Assembly: GCF_008297955.1 (NCBI RefSeq)
Contig: NZ_VTPY01000005.1
Span: 124,001 to 188,000 of the forward strand
Origin: Billgrantia pellis
GTDB taxonomy: Bacteria > Pseudomonadota > Gammaproteobacteria > Pseudomonadales > Halomonadaceae
DNA length: 64,000 nt
Direction: 5' to 3'
How positions within the stretch are numbered: the first letter of the stretch is position 1; each line of letters starts with the position of its first letter. Shown here one piece after another: positions 52,882 to 63,381 of the stretch. The notes beneath the pieces are model-generated. The model had not been told where the DNA came from. It was given only the letters and a program-made list of their open reading frames with translations, and ran no database searches. Made by a program: the position numbers and the translations under genes.

Positions 52882-53562
52882 CTAGAACGTGTAGCTCACG
52901 CCCAGTACCGCAACGGGGTACACCGGCCATTTCTCGGCCTCGTCCTTGAGTCGCTCCTCTTCCTGGCGGATTTCCTCGCGCAGCTGTGCCGACCCTGGCA
53001 GGTTCGTGTCTTCATACCCGATCGAAGTTCTCAGCGAAACGTCCGGATCGGTGGGAATGACACCAATTTCGGCAAAGACGCCGAAGCCGCTGCGATGCGC
53101 CTGGCGCCAGCCCAGGCCGGCGTAGGGCCGCACGCCGTCAACCAGGGTCGCCTTGCCATGTAGGGTGCCAAGCGCATCGGTGGGGTATTCCTGGCCATTG
53201 AACTCGTAGGCCGCCTTCCGCGGGCGGCCCACGATATCGGCGTCGATATCGGGCAGCATCAGGCCCGCGCTCAGAAAAAAGCCGCTCGCGAAGGGATAGT
53301 AGTCGAGTGTCAGCTTGCCGCCCGCCAAGCTGACGTCGCCGTCGTAGTTGACGTCATTGGTGCTGTAGTCGATTTCCCGTTCAATCCCGCCAGTGTAACG
53401 GGCAGAAATGCCGAAGCGTTCGTTGAAGCGCCAGGCCAGGTCCGCGCCCAGCCCGGTGGTACCGGCTACCGCTCCCAGCGTCATGCGACCATCGTAGGCC
53501 TGGGCCAGCGATGTGGCCGACAGGCAAAGGGCGACGGCAAGTCCGGTCGTCGTCTTCTTCAT
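52882..53562 (-). CDS. outer-membrane beta-barrel protein
   Basis: A 226-residue protein with a signal peptide (MKKTTTGLAVALCLSATSLA, cleavage near AQA). The mature chain has alternating strands (LGADLAWRFNERFGISARYT, GGKLTLDYYPFASGFFLSAG, GVRPYAGLGWRQAHRSGFGV) and ends VLGVSYTF, with the terminal aromatic residue needed for barrel assembly. It resembles small OmpA/OmpW-like barrels, and a charged helical insert precedes the last strand. Substrate unknown. Confidence 0.8.
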   Translation of the reverse strand: MKKTTTGLAVALCLSATSLAQAYDGRMTLGAVAGTTGLGADLAWRFNERFGISARYTGGIEREIDYSTNDVNYDGDVSLAGGKLTLDYYPFASGFFLSAGLMLPDIDADIVGRPRKAAYEFNGQEYPTDALGTLHGKATLVDGVRPYAGLGWRQAHRSGFGVFAEIGVIPTDPDVSLRTSIGYEDTNLPGSAQLREEIRQEEERLKDEAEKWPVYPVAVLGVSYTF

Positions 53563-53811
53563 GTCAGGGTCCCTTGTTCACCAAGCTCGATTGAGGTGGC
53601 CAGTGCCGCCCCGCTTCGCCACTCGAGTATCGTTCGCGGCTAAATGAAGTAAAACGCGATAAATGTTTTCTTTTGTACCCATAGCGTGGGTTGATTGGCA
53701 CACCGTGTGGGTGGAACTACCTTTCAGGCGAAGCGCACACCGGCGCCTCCGTCGGTTTTCCTACCAGCGGAGGGGCGAGGAGGAAACGCACCGGTCAAAA
53801 GGAATGCGATC

Positions 53812-55962
53812 ATGGCTAACAACCCCCACACGACACCCAACAGCGGCAAGCCGAACGATACGAACTTCAAGACCACCGAACACAGCAAGTCGGAGCACTT
53901 GGAAAAATATCGCAGTGACGCCAAGGGGCATGATCTGCGCACCAACCATGGCACGCGGATCGCCGACAACCACAACTCGCTGAAAGCCGGCGAACGGGGG
54001 GCGACGCTTCTCGAGGATTTCATCTTCCGCGAGAAGCTCAATCACTTCGACAACGAGCGCATTCCCGAACGCATCGTGCATGCCCGAGGCGCGGCGGCTC
54101 ATGGCTATTTCCAGCCCTACGACAACGCCGCCCAGTACTCCAAGGCGGGTCTGTTTCAGGACGCCGGCAAGAAGACGCCGGTGTTCGTGCGTTTCTCTAC
54201 GGTACAGGGCTCGCGCGGCTCCAACGATACCGTGCGCGACGTACGCGGCTTCGCCACCAAGTTCTACACCGATGAGGGCAACTGGGACCTGGTGGCCAAC
54301 AACATGCCGGTTTTCTTCATCCAGGATGCGATCAAGTTCCCCGACTTCGTCCATGCGGTGAAACCCGAACCGCACAACGAGATACCTCAGGGCCAATCGG
54401 CCCACGACACCTTCTGGGATTTCGTCTCGCTGATGCCGGAGTCGACCCACATGGTGCTGTGGACCATGTCCGACCGCGCCTTTCCCCGGCATTATCGCAA
54501 CATGGAAGGGTTCGGCGTGCATACCTTCCGCTTGATCGACAAGCAGGGCAAGTCTCGCTTCGTGAAGTTCCACTGGAAGCCGCTGGCCGGCACCTGCTCG
54601 CTGATCTGGGACGAGGCGCAAAAGCTTTGGGGGCGTGATCCCGACTTCAATCGCCGCATGATGTGGGAGGACATCGAGAACGGCGACTACCTCGAATACG
54701 AATTTGGCATTCAGGTCGTCGAGGAGGAGGACGAGCACAAGTTCGATTTCGACCTGCTCGACCCGACCAAGATCATCCCCGAGGAGCAGGTGCCCGTCAC
54801 TCCCATCGGCAAGATGGTGCTCAACCGCAACCCGGATAATTTCTTCGCCGAGACCGAGCAGGTCGCCTTCAATCCCGCCCACGTGGTTCCGGGCATCGAC
54901 TTCACCAACGATCCGTTGCTGCAGGGGCGGCTGTTCTCCTATCTCGACACCCAGATGCTGCGCCTGGGCGGTCCCAACTTCAACGAGCTTCCCATCAACC
55001 AGCCGGTGTGTCCGGTGCACAACAACCAGCGCGACTCCATGCACCGCCAGACCATCAACAAGGGGCAGGCCTCCTACGAGCCCAACTCCATCGATGGGGG
55101 CTGGCCCACCGAGACGCCGGCGGCGCCCGAGAACGGCGGTTTCGAGACCTACCACGAGCGTATCGATGCGCGTAAGGTCCGCGCCCGCAGCCCTTCGTTC
55201 GGCGATCATTACTCGCAGGCGACGCTGTTCTGGAACAGCCAGACCGACGTGGAGAGGGAACACATCATTGCCGCCTACACGTTCGAGCTGTCCAAGGTGC
55301 AGCGTCCCTGGATCCGCGAGCGCGTGATCAAGGAGATACTGCCCAATATCGATCTCGAGCTGGCGCGTCGCGTGGGCGAGAACCACGGCATAGAAGTGCC
55401 GATGCAAAAACCGGCGGCGCCCGAGGAACTGGGCAAGAGCTCGCAGCTGGATTCGCCGGCATTGAGCCTGATGGCGCGACTGCCCGGCGACATCAAGTAT
55501 CGCAAGGTGGCCATCCTGGTCGCCGACGGTGTCGATGCCGGCCAGGTCGAGGCGATCAAGAAGAAACTCGAGGCCGAAGGGGCCCGGGGTATGGTGATTG
55601 CGCCCAGCATGGCGCCGGTGAAAGCGGCGGACGGCAAGAGCGTGGTTCCCGACGCCATGCTCAACGGCATGCCGTCGGTGGTGATGGATGCGGTGATCGT
55701 ACCGGGTGGGAGCGAAAGCGTGAATGCACTGGCCCAGTCAGGGCAGGGGCGCTACTACGTACAGGAGGCCTACAAGCATCTCAAGGCAATTGCCGCCGTG
55801 GGCGAAGGCAGGGCGCTGCTGGACGCAGCGGCTGTGCCTACCGGCGAGGAGGGTATCCTGCTCGACGCCACGGTGGACGATGTCTTCACCCTGCTGCGCG
55901 ATGCCATGATCAAGCATCGGGTGTGGGCGCGAGACCCGAAAGCCAATGATGTCCCTGCCTGA
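53812..55962 (+). CDS. katE: catalase HPII-type (large-subunit, KatE)
   Basis: A 716-residue monofunctional haem catalase from the ATG at 53812 (AAAGGA upstream). The catalytic His lies in [15 protein letters not shown] and the Asn in [18 protein letters not shown]. The proximal haem Tyr is in [17 protein letters not shown]. Residues about 560-715 form the flavodoxin-like C-terminal domain of large catalases ([20 protein letters not shown]). This length and extra domain distinguish KatE from the 500-residue small catalases. It protects against peroxide, often in stationary phase. A 39-residue in-frame extension upstream is not supported. Confidence 0.95.
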   Translation: MANNPHTTPNSGKPNDTNFKTTEHSKSEHLEKYRSDAKGHDLRTNHGTRIADNHNSLKAGERGATLLEDFIFREKLNHFDNERIPERIVHARGAAAHGYFQPYDNAAQYSKAGLFQDAGKKTPVFVRFSTVQGSRGSNDTVRDVRGFATKFYTDEGNWDLVANNMPVFFIQDAIKFPDFVHAVKPEPHNEIPQGQSAHDTFWDFVSLMPESTHMVLWTMSDRAFPRHYRNMEGFGVHTFRLIDKQGKSRFVKFHWKPLAGTCSLIWDEAQKLWGRDPDFNRRMMWEDIENGDYLEYEFGIQVVEEEDEHKFDFDLLDPTKIIPEEQVPVTPIGKMVLNRNPDNFFAETEQVAFNPAHVVPGIDFTNDPLLQGRLFSYLDTQMLRLGGPNFNELPINQPVCPVHNNQRDSMHRQTINKGQASYEPNSIDGGWPTETPAAPENGGFETYHERIDARKVRARSPSFGDHYSQATLFWNSQTDVEREHIIAAYTFELSKVQRPWIRERVIKEILPNIDLELARRVGENHGIEVPMQKPAAPEELGKSSQLDSPALSLMARLPGDIKYRKVAILVADGVDAGQVEAIKKKLEAEGARGMVIAPSMAPVKAADGKSVVPDAMLNGMPSVVMDAVIVPGGSESVNALAQSGQGRYYVQEAYKHLKAIAAVGEGRALLDAAAVPTGEEGILLDATVDDVFTLLRDAMIKHRVWARDPKANDVPA

Positions 55963-56017
55963 TAGCCTATTGCGCTCGACGAGACGGCGTCTTCGCTCAT
56001 GATGGCTATCCTTGGAA

Positions 56018-56041
56018 GCGCCTGCCAGCGGCGGCAGGCGC
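56018..56041. terminator. terminator between katE and gabT (convergent)
   Basis: GCGCCTGCC at 56018-56026 pairs with GGCAGGCGC at 56033-56041 around a six-base loop. Short pyrimidine runs flank it. It lies 56 bases past the katE stop and 17 bases past the gabT stop. Confidence 0.55.
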
Positions 56042-56057
56042 CTTCAGTGGACGTATG

Positions 56058-57350
56058 TCAGGCGGTGGCCTTGGTGCCGACCAGTTCCTTGAGCGAGGTC
56101 TCGACGATGTCGAGGCCCTCCTCGAGGATATCGTCCTCAATGGTGACCGGCATCAGGAAGCGGATGGTATTGCCGTAGAGACCGCAGGAGAGCAGGATCA
56201 GCCCCTTCTCGCGGGCCTTCTTGCACAGCGCGCCTGCCAGATCGGCATCCGGCGTGTGGTGGGCCCTATCGGAAACCAGGTCGATCGCGGCCATGGCGCC
56301 CAGGTTGCGGCCGTTGTCCACGCAGTCGAACTCCTGTTGCCACTGGCCGAAGCGCTTGGCCAGCTTGTCGCCGAGCGCCTGGCTCTTCTCGAGGATGTTC
56401 TCCTGCTCGAAGACCTCGAGCACGGCGAGCGTCGCCGCGCAGGACACCGGGCTGCCGGTATAGGTGCCGCCCAATGAGTTGGGACCGGAGGCGTCCATAT
56501 GCCTGTCGGTGCCCACCACGGCGGAGATCGGCATGCCGTCGGCCATGCTCTTGGCCATGGTGATGATGTCCGGTTCGACGCCGCTGTGCTCGATGGCGAA
56601 CATCTTGCCGGTGCGGCCGAAGCCGGACTGCACCTCGTCGATGATCATCAGCATGCCATGCTCGTCGCAGATTTCCCGGATTGCCTTGAGGAAGCTGGCG
56701 GGAGCGGGGTAGAAGCCACCTTCACCGAGTACCGGCTCGAGCACGATGGCTGCGGTGTCGCGCGGATTGGCATCGGTCTTGATGGCCATCTTGAGGCCGC
56801 GCAGCGCCTCGTCCTCGCTGACGCCATGGTAGGGCACCGGGTAGGGGGCGCGGAAGACGTTGCCCGGCATACTGCCGAAGTCGGTGGCATAGGGCGCGAC
56901 TTTCCCGTTCATGGCCATGGTCATGAAGGTCCGGCCGTGGTAACCGCCGTCGAAGCAGATCACGTTGTTCTTGCCGGTGGCGGCCCGGGCGATCTTTACC
57001 GCGTTTTCCAAGGCCTCGGCGCCGGAATTGGCCAGCATCACCTTGGCGTGGCCGCGCACGGGAGTGATCTGGCTCAGTTTCGCGGCCACCTTCACGTAGC
57101 CCTCGTAAGGCATCACGGTCTGGCAGGTGTGCATGACACGGTCGAGCTGGGCCTTGACGGCTTCCACCACCTTGGGATGGCGATGACCGATATTGAGCAC
57201 GCCGATGCCGCCGGCGAAGTCGATGATGCGGTTGCCATCGGCGTCCCAGACGAGGGCGTTCTCGGCGCGGTCGGCGAATTGGGTGGCGGGGCTGGCGGCA
57301 CCGTTGGCCACGTAGCGCTGCTTGAGTTCGTTGAGCTGTGCATTATTCAT
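56058..57350 (-). CDS. gabT: 4-aminobutyrate aminotransferase
   Basis: A 430-residue class III aminotransferase from the ATG at 57350 (GGAGGT upstream), starting MNNAQLNELKQRYVANGAAS. Landmarks are VWDADGNRIIDFAGGIGVLN, NSGAEALENAVKIARAATGK, LMIIDEVQSGFGRTGKMFAI and the PLP lysine in TMAKSMADGMPISAVVG. It moves the amino group of GABA to 2-oxoglutarate, giving succinate semialdehyde. It follows gabD by 31 bases in one operon. Related substrates such as 5-aminovalerate are possible. Confidence 0.93.
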   Translation of the reverse strand: MNNAQLNELKQRYVANGAASPATQFADRAENALVWDADGNRIIDFAGGIGVLNIGHRHPKVVEAVKAQLDRVMHTCQTVMPYEGYVKVAAKLSQITPVRGHAKVMLANSGAEALENAVKIARAATGKNNVICFDGGYHGRTFMTMAMNGKVAPYATDFGSMPGNVFRAPYPVPYHGVSEDEALRGLKMAIKTDANPRDTAAIVLEPVLGEGGFYPAPASFLKAIREICDEHGMLMIIDEVQSGFGRTGKMFAIEHSGVEPDIITMAKSMADGMPISAVVGTDRHMDASGPNSLGGTYTGSPVSCAATLAVLEVFEQENILEKSQALGDKLAKRFGQWQQEFDCVDNGRNLGAMAAIDLVSDRAHHTPDADLAGALCKKAREKGLILLSCGLYGNTIRFLMPVTIEDDILEEGLDIVETSLKELVGTKATA

Positions 57351-57381
57351 CGATACCTCCATGCAATGACGTTGCGGGCGA

Positions 57382-58824
57382 TCACAGGCCGCCGACACAG
57401 ACGTATTTTAGTTCAGTGAATTCATCCAGGCCGTGATGCGATCCCTCACGACCGAGGCCGGATTCCTTGACACCGCCGAAGGGCGCCAGCTCGGTGGAAA
57501 GAATCCCTTCGTTGATGGCCACCATGCCATACTCCAGGCTTTCCATGACATGCCAGATGCGGCGATAGTCGCGCGCGTAGAAGTAGGCGGCCAGGCCGAA
57601 CTCCGTGGCGTTGGCCATTGCGATGGCCTCGTCGTCCGTCTCGAAGCGGAACACCGGCGCCAGCGGGCCGAAGGTTTCTTCACGGGCCACGCGCATGGCG
57701 TCGGTGACATCGGCGAGCACGGTGGGCTGGAAAAAGGTGCCGCCCAGCGCATGGGGCTCGCCGCCGCACACCAGCCGAGCCCCTTTATCCAGCGCGTCGG
57801 CGATGTGCGAACGCACCTTGTCGACCGCGGCCGGGTTGATCAATGGCCCCTGCATCACGCCTTCGTCGAGACCGTTGCCCACCCGGAGCTGTGCCACGCG
57901 GGCGGCCAACTTGTCGACGAAGGCATCGTAGACGCCGGCCTGTACCAGCAGGCGGTTGGTGCACACGCAGGTCTGACCCGAATTGCGATACTTCGACGCC
58001 ACCGCACCCTCCACGGCGGCATCCAGGTCGGCATCGTCGAAGACGATGAAGGGGGCGTTGCCGCCGAGTTCCATGGAGGCTTTCTTGACCGTGCCGGCGC
58101 ACTGTGCAAGCAGGCGCTTGCCCACCGGGGTGGAGCCGGTGAAGGAGACCTTGCGCACGCGCGGGTCGGTGGTCAGCACCTCGCCGATCGCCGCTGGTCG
58201 GCTTGCCGTGACCACGTTGAGCACACCGGCAGGGAAGCCCACGTCCTCGGCCAGTTTTGCGAGCGCCAGGGCGGTGAGCGGGGTGGCTTCGGCCGGCTTG
58301 ATCACCACCGGGCAGCCAGCGGCGAGCGCCGGAGCGCACTTGCGCGTGATCATCGCCAGCGGGAAGTTCCAAGGCGTGATCGCCGCCACCACGCCGATGG
58401 GCTCGCGCAGCACCAGGATGCGCTTGTCGGCGCCGTGGCTCGGCAACGTCTCGCCGGCCATGCGCTTGGCCTCCTCGGCATAGAACTCCACGAACGACGC
58501 CCCGTAGGCGACCTCGCCGCGGGATTCCGCCAGCGGCTTGCCCTGCTCGCGCGTCATCAGCCAGGCCAGCGTCTCCTGATGGGCCATGATGGCGTCGAAC
58601 CACGCGCGCAGCAGAGCGGCGCGCTGCTTGGCGGTTTGCCGACGCCAGGCCGGCCAGGCCGCTTCGGCCGCCGCCACGGCGGCACGGGCATCGTCCGCGG
58701 TAAGGTCGGGCACGTTGGCCAGGGTCTCGCCGGTGGCGGGATCGAAAACGGCGAAATGGTGCTCACCGTCATGCCATTGGCCGGCAATGTAGGCTTTGTC
58801 GAGAATATCCCTTGAGTGAGGCAT
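57382..58824 (-). CDS. gabD: succinate-semialdehyde dehydrogenase (NADP)
   Basis: A 480-residue aldehyde dehydrogenase. Features are GVVAAITPWNFPLAMITRKC (cofactor fold), KPAEATPLTALALAKLAEDV, FTGSTPVGKRLL, the catalytic Glu in MELGGNAPFIVFDDADLD and the catalytic Cys in NSGQTCVCTNRLLVQ. The KPAEAT and TCVCTNR forms are typical of GabD. It oxidises succinate semialdehyde to succinate, feeding the TCA cycle encoded earlier in the window. It is the first gene of the gabDT operon. Confidence 0.94.
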   Translation of the reverse strand: MPHSRDILDKAYIAGQWHDGEHHFAVFDPATGETLANVPDLTADDARAAVAAAEAAWPAWRRQTAKQRAALLRAWFDAIMAHQETLAWLMTREQGKPLAESRGEVAYGASFVEFYAEEAKRMAGETLPSHGADKRILVLREPIGVVAAITPWNFPLAMITRKCAPALAAGCPVVIKPAEATPLTALALAKLAEDVGFPAGVLNVVTASRPAAIGEVLTTDPRVRKVSFTGSTPVGKRLLAQCAGTVKKASMELGGNAPFIVFDDADLDAAVEGAVASKYRNSGQTCVCTNRLLVQAGVYDAFVDKLAARVAQLRVGNGLDEGVMQGPLINPAAVDKVRSHIADALDKGARLVCGGEPHALGGTFFQPTVLADVTDAMRVAREETFGPLAPVFRFETDDEAIAMANATEFGLAAYFYARDYRRIWHVMESLEYGMVAINEGILSTELAPFGGVKESGLGREGSHHGLDEFTELKYVCVGGL

Positions 58825-59022
58825 GGGGGCTCCGGTGTTGATTATCTTGTCAGCCGAGTGTGCATTATTTAAAACGATCCGCCAAGCTTCCTCGCCTTGG
58901 GCCGTGCGACTTTTTCCACCGGCCAGCCATCGGCGTACGCCACGCTTTCCGCTACACTAGGCGCCGATTTCTCAGGTACGGCGAGTCCGTATCCTTTCCG
59001 TGTTTGAACGTCGAGGTGAGAC

Positions 59023-61482
59023 TTGGTCGATCCCCTTTACGCCTGGTGGGCCCAACAGCTGGTGCTGTGCGGCTGGGCTTTCGAGCCCGAACCCATCGCC
59101 ATCGAGCCCGATGCGGCGCAAGCCAGGCTGCGAGCGCTGGAGGTGGCCGATCGCGGCGAGCTGGGCTGGCGTCTGGTCGAAACCTTCGGCATCGGGCAGG
59201 TCAACTCGGCCAAGCTGTTGGCGGCGCTCGAACTGCTGGCTCTGGCCGGAGCGGCGGGCTGGCTACCCGAGCTGCGTGTGCGCAGCTGGCTGCTGCGGCT
59301 GACCGGTGAGGTCGTTCGACAGTACGCGAGCTTGGAAGCCTGGCTCGAGTCGTTGCGACACGCCCGGAGCGCGGAGGGCTGGGTGCGTGGCGACGATGGT
59401 TTTCATGAAGCGTGCGAAGCCTTGGCCGCCCTGGAGCGCGACGGCGAAGGCATTACTTGGCAAACGCTAACCGAATGGATCGCGAGCCATCGTGAGGCCG
59501 CGCCGCTATGGCCGGATGCCCCCGAAACGCATGCCTGGCGGCTGCGTGCGGCGTTCTCACCGGTGCTGGCCACGCCGGCAAGCGCGGTCGACTGGCCGGA
59601 CGTCCATGAATGGCTGGGGAGTAACTGGCAAATCAACGATCGCACAGGGCTGATCCAGAGCCTGCTGTGGCTGGCCGGCCATGGGCACCGTCAGGGGTGG
59701 GATCTCGATGCCACGCGGCTGTTGATGGAGGACGAACGCGGACGACAGGAGTGGCTGGCAGGGCTAGCCGGCGCCGAACGTGAATATGGCCAGGTGCTGC
59801 TCACTTTCGTCGCGCGCGGCGAGCCGCTGGAATGGGCTGCCTGGGACTGGCTGCGGCTGGTTGACCTGGCATGGGCCGGCGCCTGTGCCGGCTGGCTCGA
59901 AACCGCCGAAGCGCAGGCGTTTGCCAGTCATGGGGCCGATCTGGTCCTGCGCCGCTATAGCGACTGGTCCGCGGTGGCGCGCGCCTACCAGCGGGGATGC
60001 AGCCTGTTCGAAGGGCGCGATCGTCTGGGCGAGATGCAGCGCGACTGGGGGTTGTTGTTGCAGTCGCCGGCCAGCCCGTGGCGTACTCCGCTGCCGCAGC
60101 TCTTGAGCGACGGGGAGCGTGATGCATCGCGCCGGGCTATAGCGGACTGGCGACGTTCGCCGCGCCACTGGGTATTGGCGCTGGCGTCGGTGCGTGAACC
60201 CGAGTTCGGCATGCGCCAGGGACCGGCCGCTCCCCTGGCGCCCGAGCGACGCGCGGATGCGCTGCGCTACCTCGACGAGACCCTGGGGTTGCATCCCGAT
60301 GAAGGGGCGGAGGCACTGACGCGCTATTGGCTGCCCGCCCAGGCGCACCATCTCAATCAACTGGCGGCGGATGCCTCTCACGGAGCCTTGCCACCGGCGA
60401 ATACGCCGTTCGGGCGTCCCGAGGCTGACGATCTCTCACGTCTGGAGGCGCTGAAACAGGGCTCGCGCCATGCCGCCACCATCCATATGGCCGAGAAGTA
60501 CGCCTTTTATTTGCAGATGGCGATGGATAGCGAGGCCTTCGACGACGCTGCACTGCAAGCGCTGGCCGAGGCGCTGCGCGGTACCCTGTGTCGCTTTTAT
60601 CCGGATTCACGCCGTCTGCTCGAGGCCTGGGCCCAATGGGAGACGCTATTGCCCGAGGGTGAACAGCCCTCATTGGTCAGCGAGATTCGCTGGCATCTCG
60701 AGGACCCGGGCAGCCCCTTCCACTGGCTCGACTGGCACAGCACTCAGTGGCAGGAGCCGGGGCCACGCCCCACTCTATCGCGCTTCACCGCCATGGCGCT
60801 GGTCGGACCGCTCAACAACGCCGCCTGGAGCGAGCCGCACAGGGAGAGCGAGCGCGAGGCGGCCGCCATACGGGAGTGGATTGATGGTCACTATGGCCTG
60901 CACGGGCGCGCCGAGCTGGCCGAATTTCTCGACTTCCTGCTCGAAGCCGGCGATCGGCAGGAGTATCAGATCAACTACGCCCCCTACACTCTGAACAGCC
61001 AGCGGCTGGGCTCCGAAATCGCCGTGCTGGAATCGGGAGACTGCAGCGAGGAGGATCGCAACCACTTGCTGCGCCTGCAGCGCGTGCGCGACAACACCGA
61101 CGGCTGCAATGAACTGGACATGACCGCCTGGGACGTGGCCCAGGCCGTGGACCTGGCCATTGCCGGACGCCAGCTCGGCTGGCTGGACGGCGCGGCCTTC
61201 GGCGGTGTGCTGGAGCGGGCCTATGCCCTGGCTGCCGAGCACTACGGCAGCTGGGAAGCCTACGCACGTGGACTGTACGCCGGGTTCTCGTTCTTCATGG
61301 GCGAGACGCCCGAGCGGGAAGCCTTTCTCGCTGGTTTCCGCCAGGCCCTGGTGGCCTGGCTATCCGGAGCGCCACCGCTGGCCGGCCCCTGGGCGAGCCT
61401 CGATTTTCCGGGCGCCAGGCCAAGGCATTGGGCACCGCTACATATCGATACGTTACCGGGTGACATAAGAACGCTACATTAG
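59023..61482 (+). CDS. large DUF1266-type protein with two domain copies
   Basis: An 819-residue protein read from a TTG at 59023 (GAGGTGAG four bases upstream). It is Trp-, Ala- and Glu-rich and mostly helical. A DUF1266-like block occurs at about residues 215-330 (IQSLLWLAGHGHRQGWDLDA; LVDLAWAGACAGWLETAEAQ; YSDWSAVARAYQRGCSLFEG). A second lies at about 690-770 (AWDVAQAVDLAIAGRQLGWL; YGSWEAYARGLYAGFSFFMG). The family (E. coli YbeU/YbeR type) has no known function. No signal peptide or membrane helix is visible, so it is probably cytoplasmic. It stands alone. Confidence 0.75.
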   Translation: MVDPLYAWWAQQLVLCGWAFEPEPIAIEPDAAQARLRALEVADRGELGWRLVETFGIGQVNSAKLLAALELLALAGAAGWLPELRVRSWLLRLTGEVVRQYASLEAWLESLRHARSAEGWVRGDDGFHEACEALAALERDGEGITWQTLTEWIASHREAAPLWPDAPETHAWRLRAAFSPVLATPASAVDWPDVHEWLGSNWQINDRTGLIQSLLWLAGHGHRQGWDLDATRLLMEDERGRQEWLAGLAGAEREYGQVLLTFVARGEPLEWAAWDWLRLVDLAWAGACAGWLETAEAQAFASHGADLVLRRYSDWSAVARAYQRGCSLFEGRDRLGEMQRDWGLLLQSPASPWRTPLPQLLSDGERDASRRAIADWRRSPRHWVLALASVREPEFGMRQGPAAPLAPERRADALRYLDETLGLHPDEGAEALTRYWLPAQAHHLNQLAADASHGALPPANTPFGRPEADDLSRLEALKQGSRHAATIHMAEKYAFYLQMAMDSEAFDDAALQALAEALRGTLCRFYPDSRRLLEAWAQWETLLPEGEQPSLVSEIRWHLEDPGSPFHWLDWHSTQWQEPGPRPTLSRFTAMALVGPLNNAAWSEPHRESEREAAAIREWIDGHYGLHGRAELAEFLDFLLEAGDRQEYQINYAPYTLNSQRLGSEIAVLESGDCSEEDRNHLLRLQRVRDNTDGCNELDMTAWDVAQAVDLAIAGRQLGWLDGAAFGGVLERAYALAAEHYGSWEAYARGLYAGFSFFMGETPEREAFLAGFRQALVAWLSGAPPLAGPWASLDFPGARPRHWAPLHIDTLPGDIRTLH

Positions 61483-61708
61483 GCATCGCCATGAAACTTC
61501 GTTGTGGTTTATAGTCGGCTTGTTTCAAGTTCGGCTCCCGGTTACGGAGCCTTCACCCTGTTACGAGTCGCCGCAAGACCGCTCTGGCAGTGGTACGGAC
61601 AGCGTTGCTGTCAGCATCACTCCCACAGCGATCCTCTCGGGAATGTCAGGTAGGGCTAGTGCGCCTCCCGAGTAGGCATGCGGCTCAACGAACGAGGTAC
61701 CTCGCAAG

Positions 61709-62326
61709 ATGGTTGCCACGGGATCGCGTCGTATCGCGTTGCTGGGTACGTTGCTCGCCTTGCTGTCCGGCTGTGCCGGAACCTCGTCTACTTCGCTGGA
61801 AGCGCCCGACGACTACTTCGCACGACAGCTTCCCGGCATGTCCTCCGATCCCATGATGTCGCCGGTGGACAATCCCATTGCGCGCGTCAGCAGTTTGCAT
61901 AACCCGCCGCCGGTACTGGTCCGCGAAGCACTACTGGCACAGCACGAGCGCTGGGCCGGCACCCCCTACCGACTGGGAGGCACCACCCGTCGCGGCATCG
62001 ACTGTTCGGCGCTGGTGCAGAACGTGTTCAGCGAGACCTTTCGCCTCGAGCTGCCGCGCTCCACCGGCGAGCAAGTTCAGCAGGGCACGCCGATCGCTCG
62101 TGATGAGCTGCAGGTCGGCGACCTGGTCTTCTTTCGTCCCCCGGGACCCTACGACCACGTGGGCATTTACGTCGGCGATGGCTATTTCCTTCACGCCTCC
62201 ACCTCCCAGGGTGTCATTCTCTCCGAACTCGATAATGCCTACTGGCAGCGCTACTACTGGCAGGCTCGCCGCACCCTGGAACCCACTACCTTGGCGCAGC
62301 GCGTTACCACGATGGATGAAGGCTGA
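61709..62326 (+). CDS. NlpC/P60 lipoprotein, peptidoglycan endopeptidase (Spr/MepS-like)
   Basis: A 205-residue lipoprotein. Its signal IALLGTLLALLSGCAGTSST has lipobox LSGC. The NlpC/P60 domain (about residues 75-195) has the catalytic Cys in RRGIDCSALVQNVF, a His in YDHVGIYVGDGYF, and LHASTSQGV with the third catalytic residue. Such enzymes cut D-Ala-mDAP cross-links in cell-wall growth. Regulation is not evident. An in-frame start is clear at the ATG at 61709, though its ribosome site is weak. Confidence 0.9.
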   Translation: MVATGSRRIALLGTLLALLSGCAGTSSTSLEAPDDYFARQLPGMSSDPMMSPVDNPIARVSSLHNPPPVLVREALLAQHERWAGTPYRLGGTTRRGIDCSALVQNVFSETFRLELPRSTGEQVQQGTPIARDELQVGDLVFFRPPGPYDHVGIYVGDGYFLHASTSQGVILSELDNAYWQRYYWQARRTLEPTTLAQRVTTMDEG

Positions 62327-62384
62327 TCACGCTTACCTACCAAGCGCGCTGCTCGAGGCGCGTCAGTGCGCTGACGGTTTACCC

Positions 62385-63272
62385 TCATAAGACTTCGCGG
62401 TGGGCGATGACGTATGCCACGAAGGCGCTCTCCGCGCGCGACAGGTAGGCATCCCGGCCCCAGGCCAGCGACAGGTCGAGCCAGGCGGGGGTATCGAAGG
62501 AGACGGCAGCCAGCTCCGGCTCGTCCACGACCCGACGCAAGAAGGTGGTGATGCCGAACCCCTGACGCACGATCGCCTTGGTCAGCGGGATCAGGTTCGA
62601 CTGGAAGGCCACGTTGGCGGCGAAGCCGGTTCGGCGCGACAGGGTGTCGACGAACTCGCGATGGAAGTAGCCATTTTGGAACAGCACCAGCGGCTCCTGA
62701 AAGAACTCTTCGGCGCTGACGCTGGGCCGCGCGGCGAATGGGTGAAAACGCGGTACGCAGACCACCATCTCTTCGCGAATCAGCAGGCGTCGTTCCATAT
62801 GTTCACTTTGGGTGTCGTCGATCACCACGCCAAGATCCAGCTCACCGTCGGCGATCATGCGCTGCAGACGGCGCGCGCCGGCTTCCACCACGGTCAATCG
62901 GATGCCGGGATGCTGCGCCTTGAATCCCATCAGCAGCGGGGGGAAGTAATAAGAGCCGAGCATCGACGGGATGCCGATGCGCACTTCTCCTTTCACCAGG
63001 CCGTGCAATTCGCGCATGGCCAAGTAGGCGGCTTCGGCACGTTCCATGAGTTCGCGCGCGTGCGCATAGAGTGCCTCGCCTTCGGGCGTCAGACCGATGC
63101 GCCGTTCATGACGATGAAACAAGGACAGTTCGAGCTGACGCTCCAGCTTGGCGACGGTCTGACTGACGGCCGATTGCGCCACGTGAAGTTCGCGGGCGGC
63201 GGCGCTGAAGCCGCCACTGTCGGCGACGCAGAGAAAAACACGCAGCGCACGCAGGTCAAAAGGAAGTGCCAT
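62385..63272 (-). CDS. LysR-family transcriptional regulator
   Basis: A 295-residue regulator. The N-terminal winged helix is LRVFLCVADSGGFSAAAREL with VAQSAVSQTVAKLERQLELS (residues 8-52). The effector domain begins KGEVRIGIPSMLGSYYFPPL and includes DGELDLGVVIDD. It is divergent from an MFS gene across 109 bases, the usual layout for a LysR protein and its target. The ligand is unknown. Confidence 0.92.
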   Translation of the reverse strand: MALPFDLRALRVFLCVADSGGFSAAARELHVAQSAVSQTVAKLERQLELSLFHRHERRIGLTPEGEALYAHARELMERAEAAYLAMRELHGLVKGEVRIGIPSMLGSYYFPPLLMGFKAQHPGIRLTVVEAGARRLQRMIADGELDLGVVIDDTQSEHMERRLLIREEMVVCVPRFHPFAARPSVSAEEFFQEPLVLFQNGYFHREFVDTLSRRTGFAANVAFQSNLIPLTKAIVRQGFGITTFLRRVVDEPELAAVSFDTPAWLDLSLAWGRDAYLSRAESAFVAYVIAHREVL

Positions 63273-63381
63273 GTAACGGTACCATAAGAAAAAGAGATGA
63301 CGGCGATCGCTTTATTCTGTTTGGCTTATCATACAGCGCAGGCGAACATGTGCGGCAAGCTTTCCCGCTCAGGTCGTTTGA

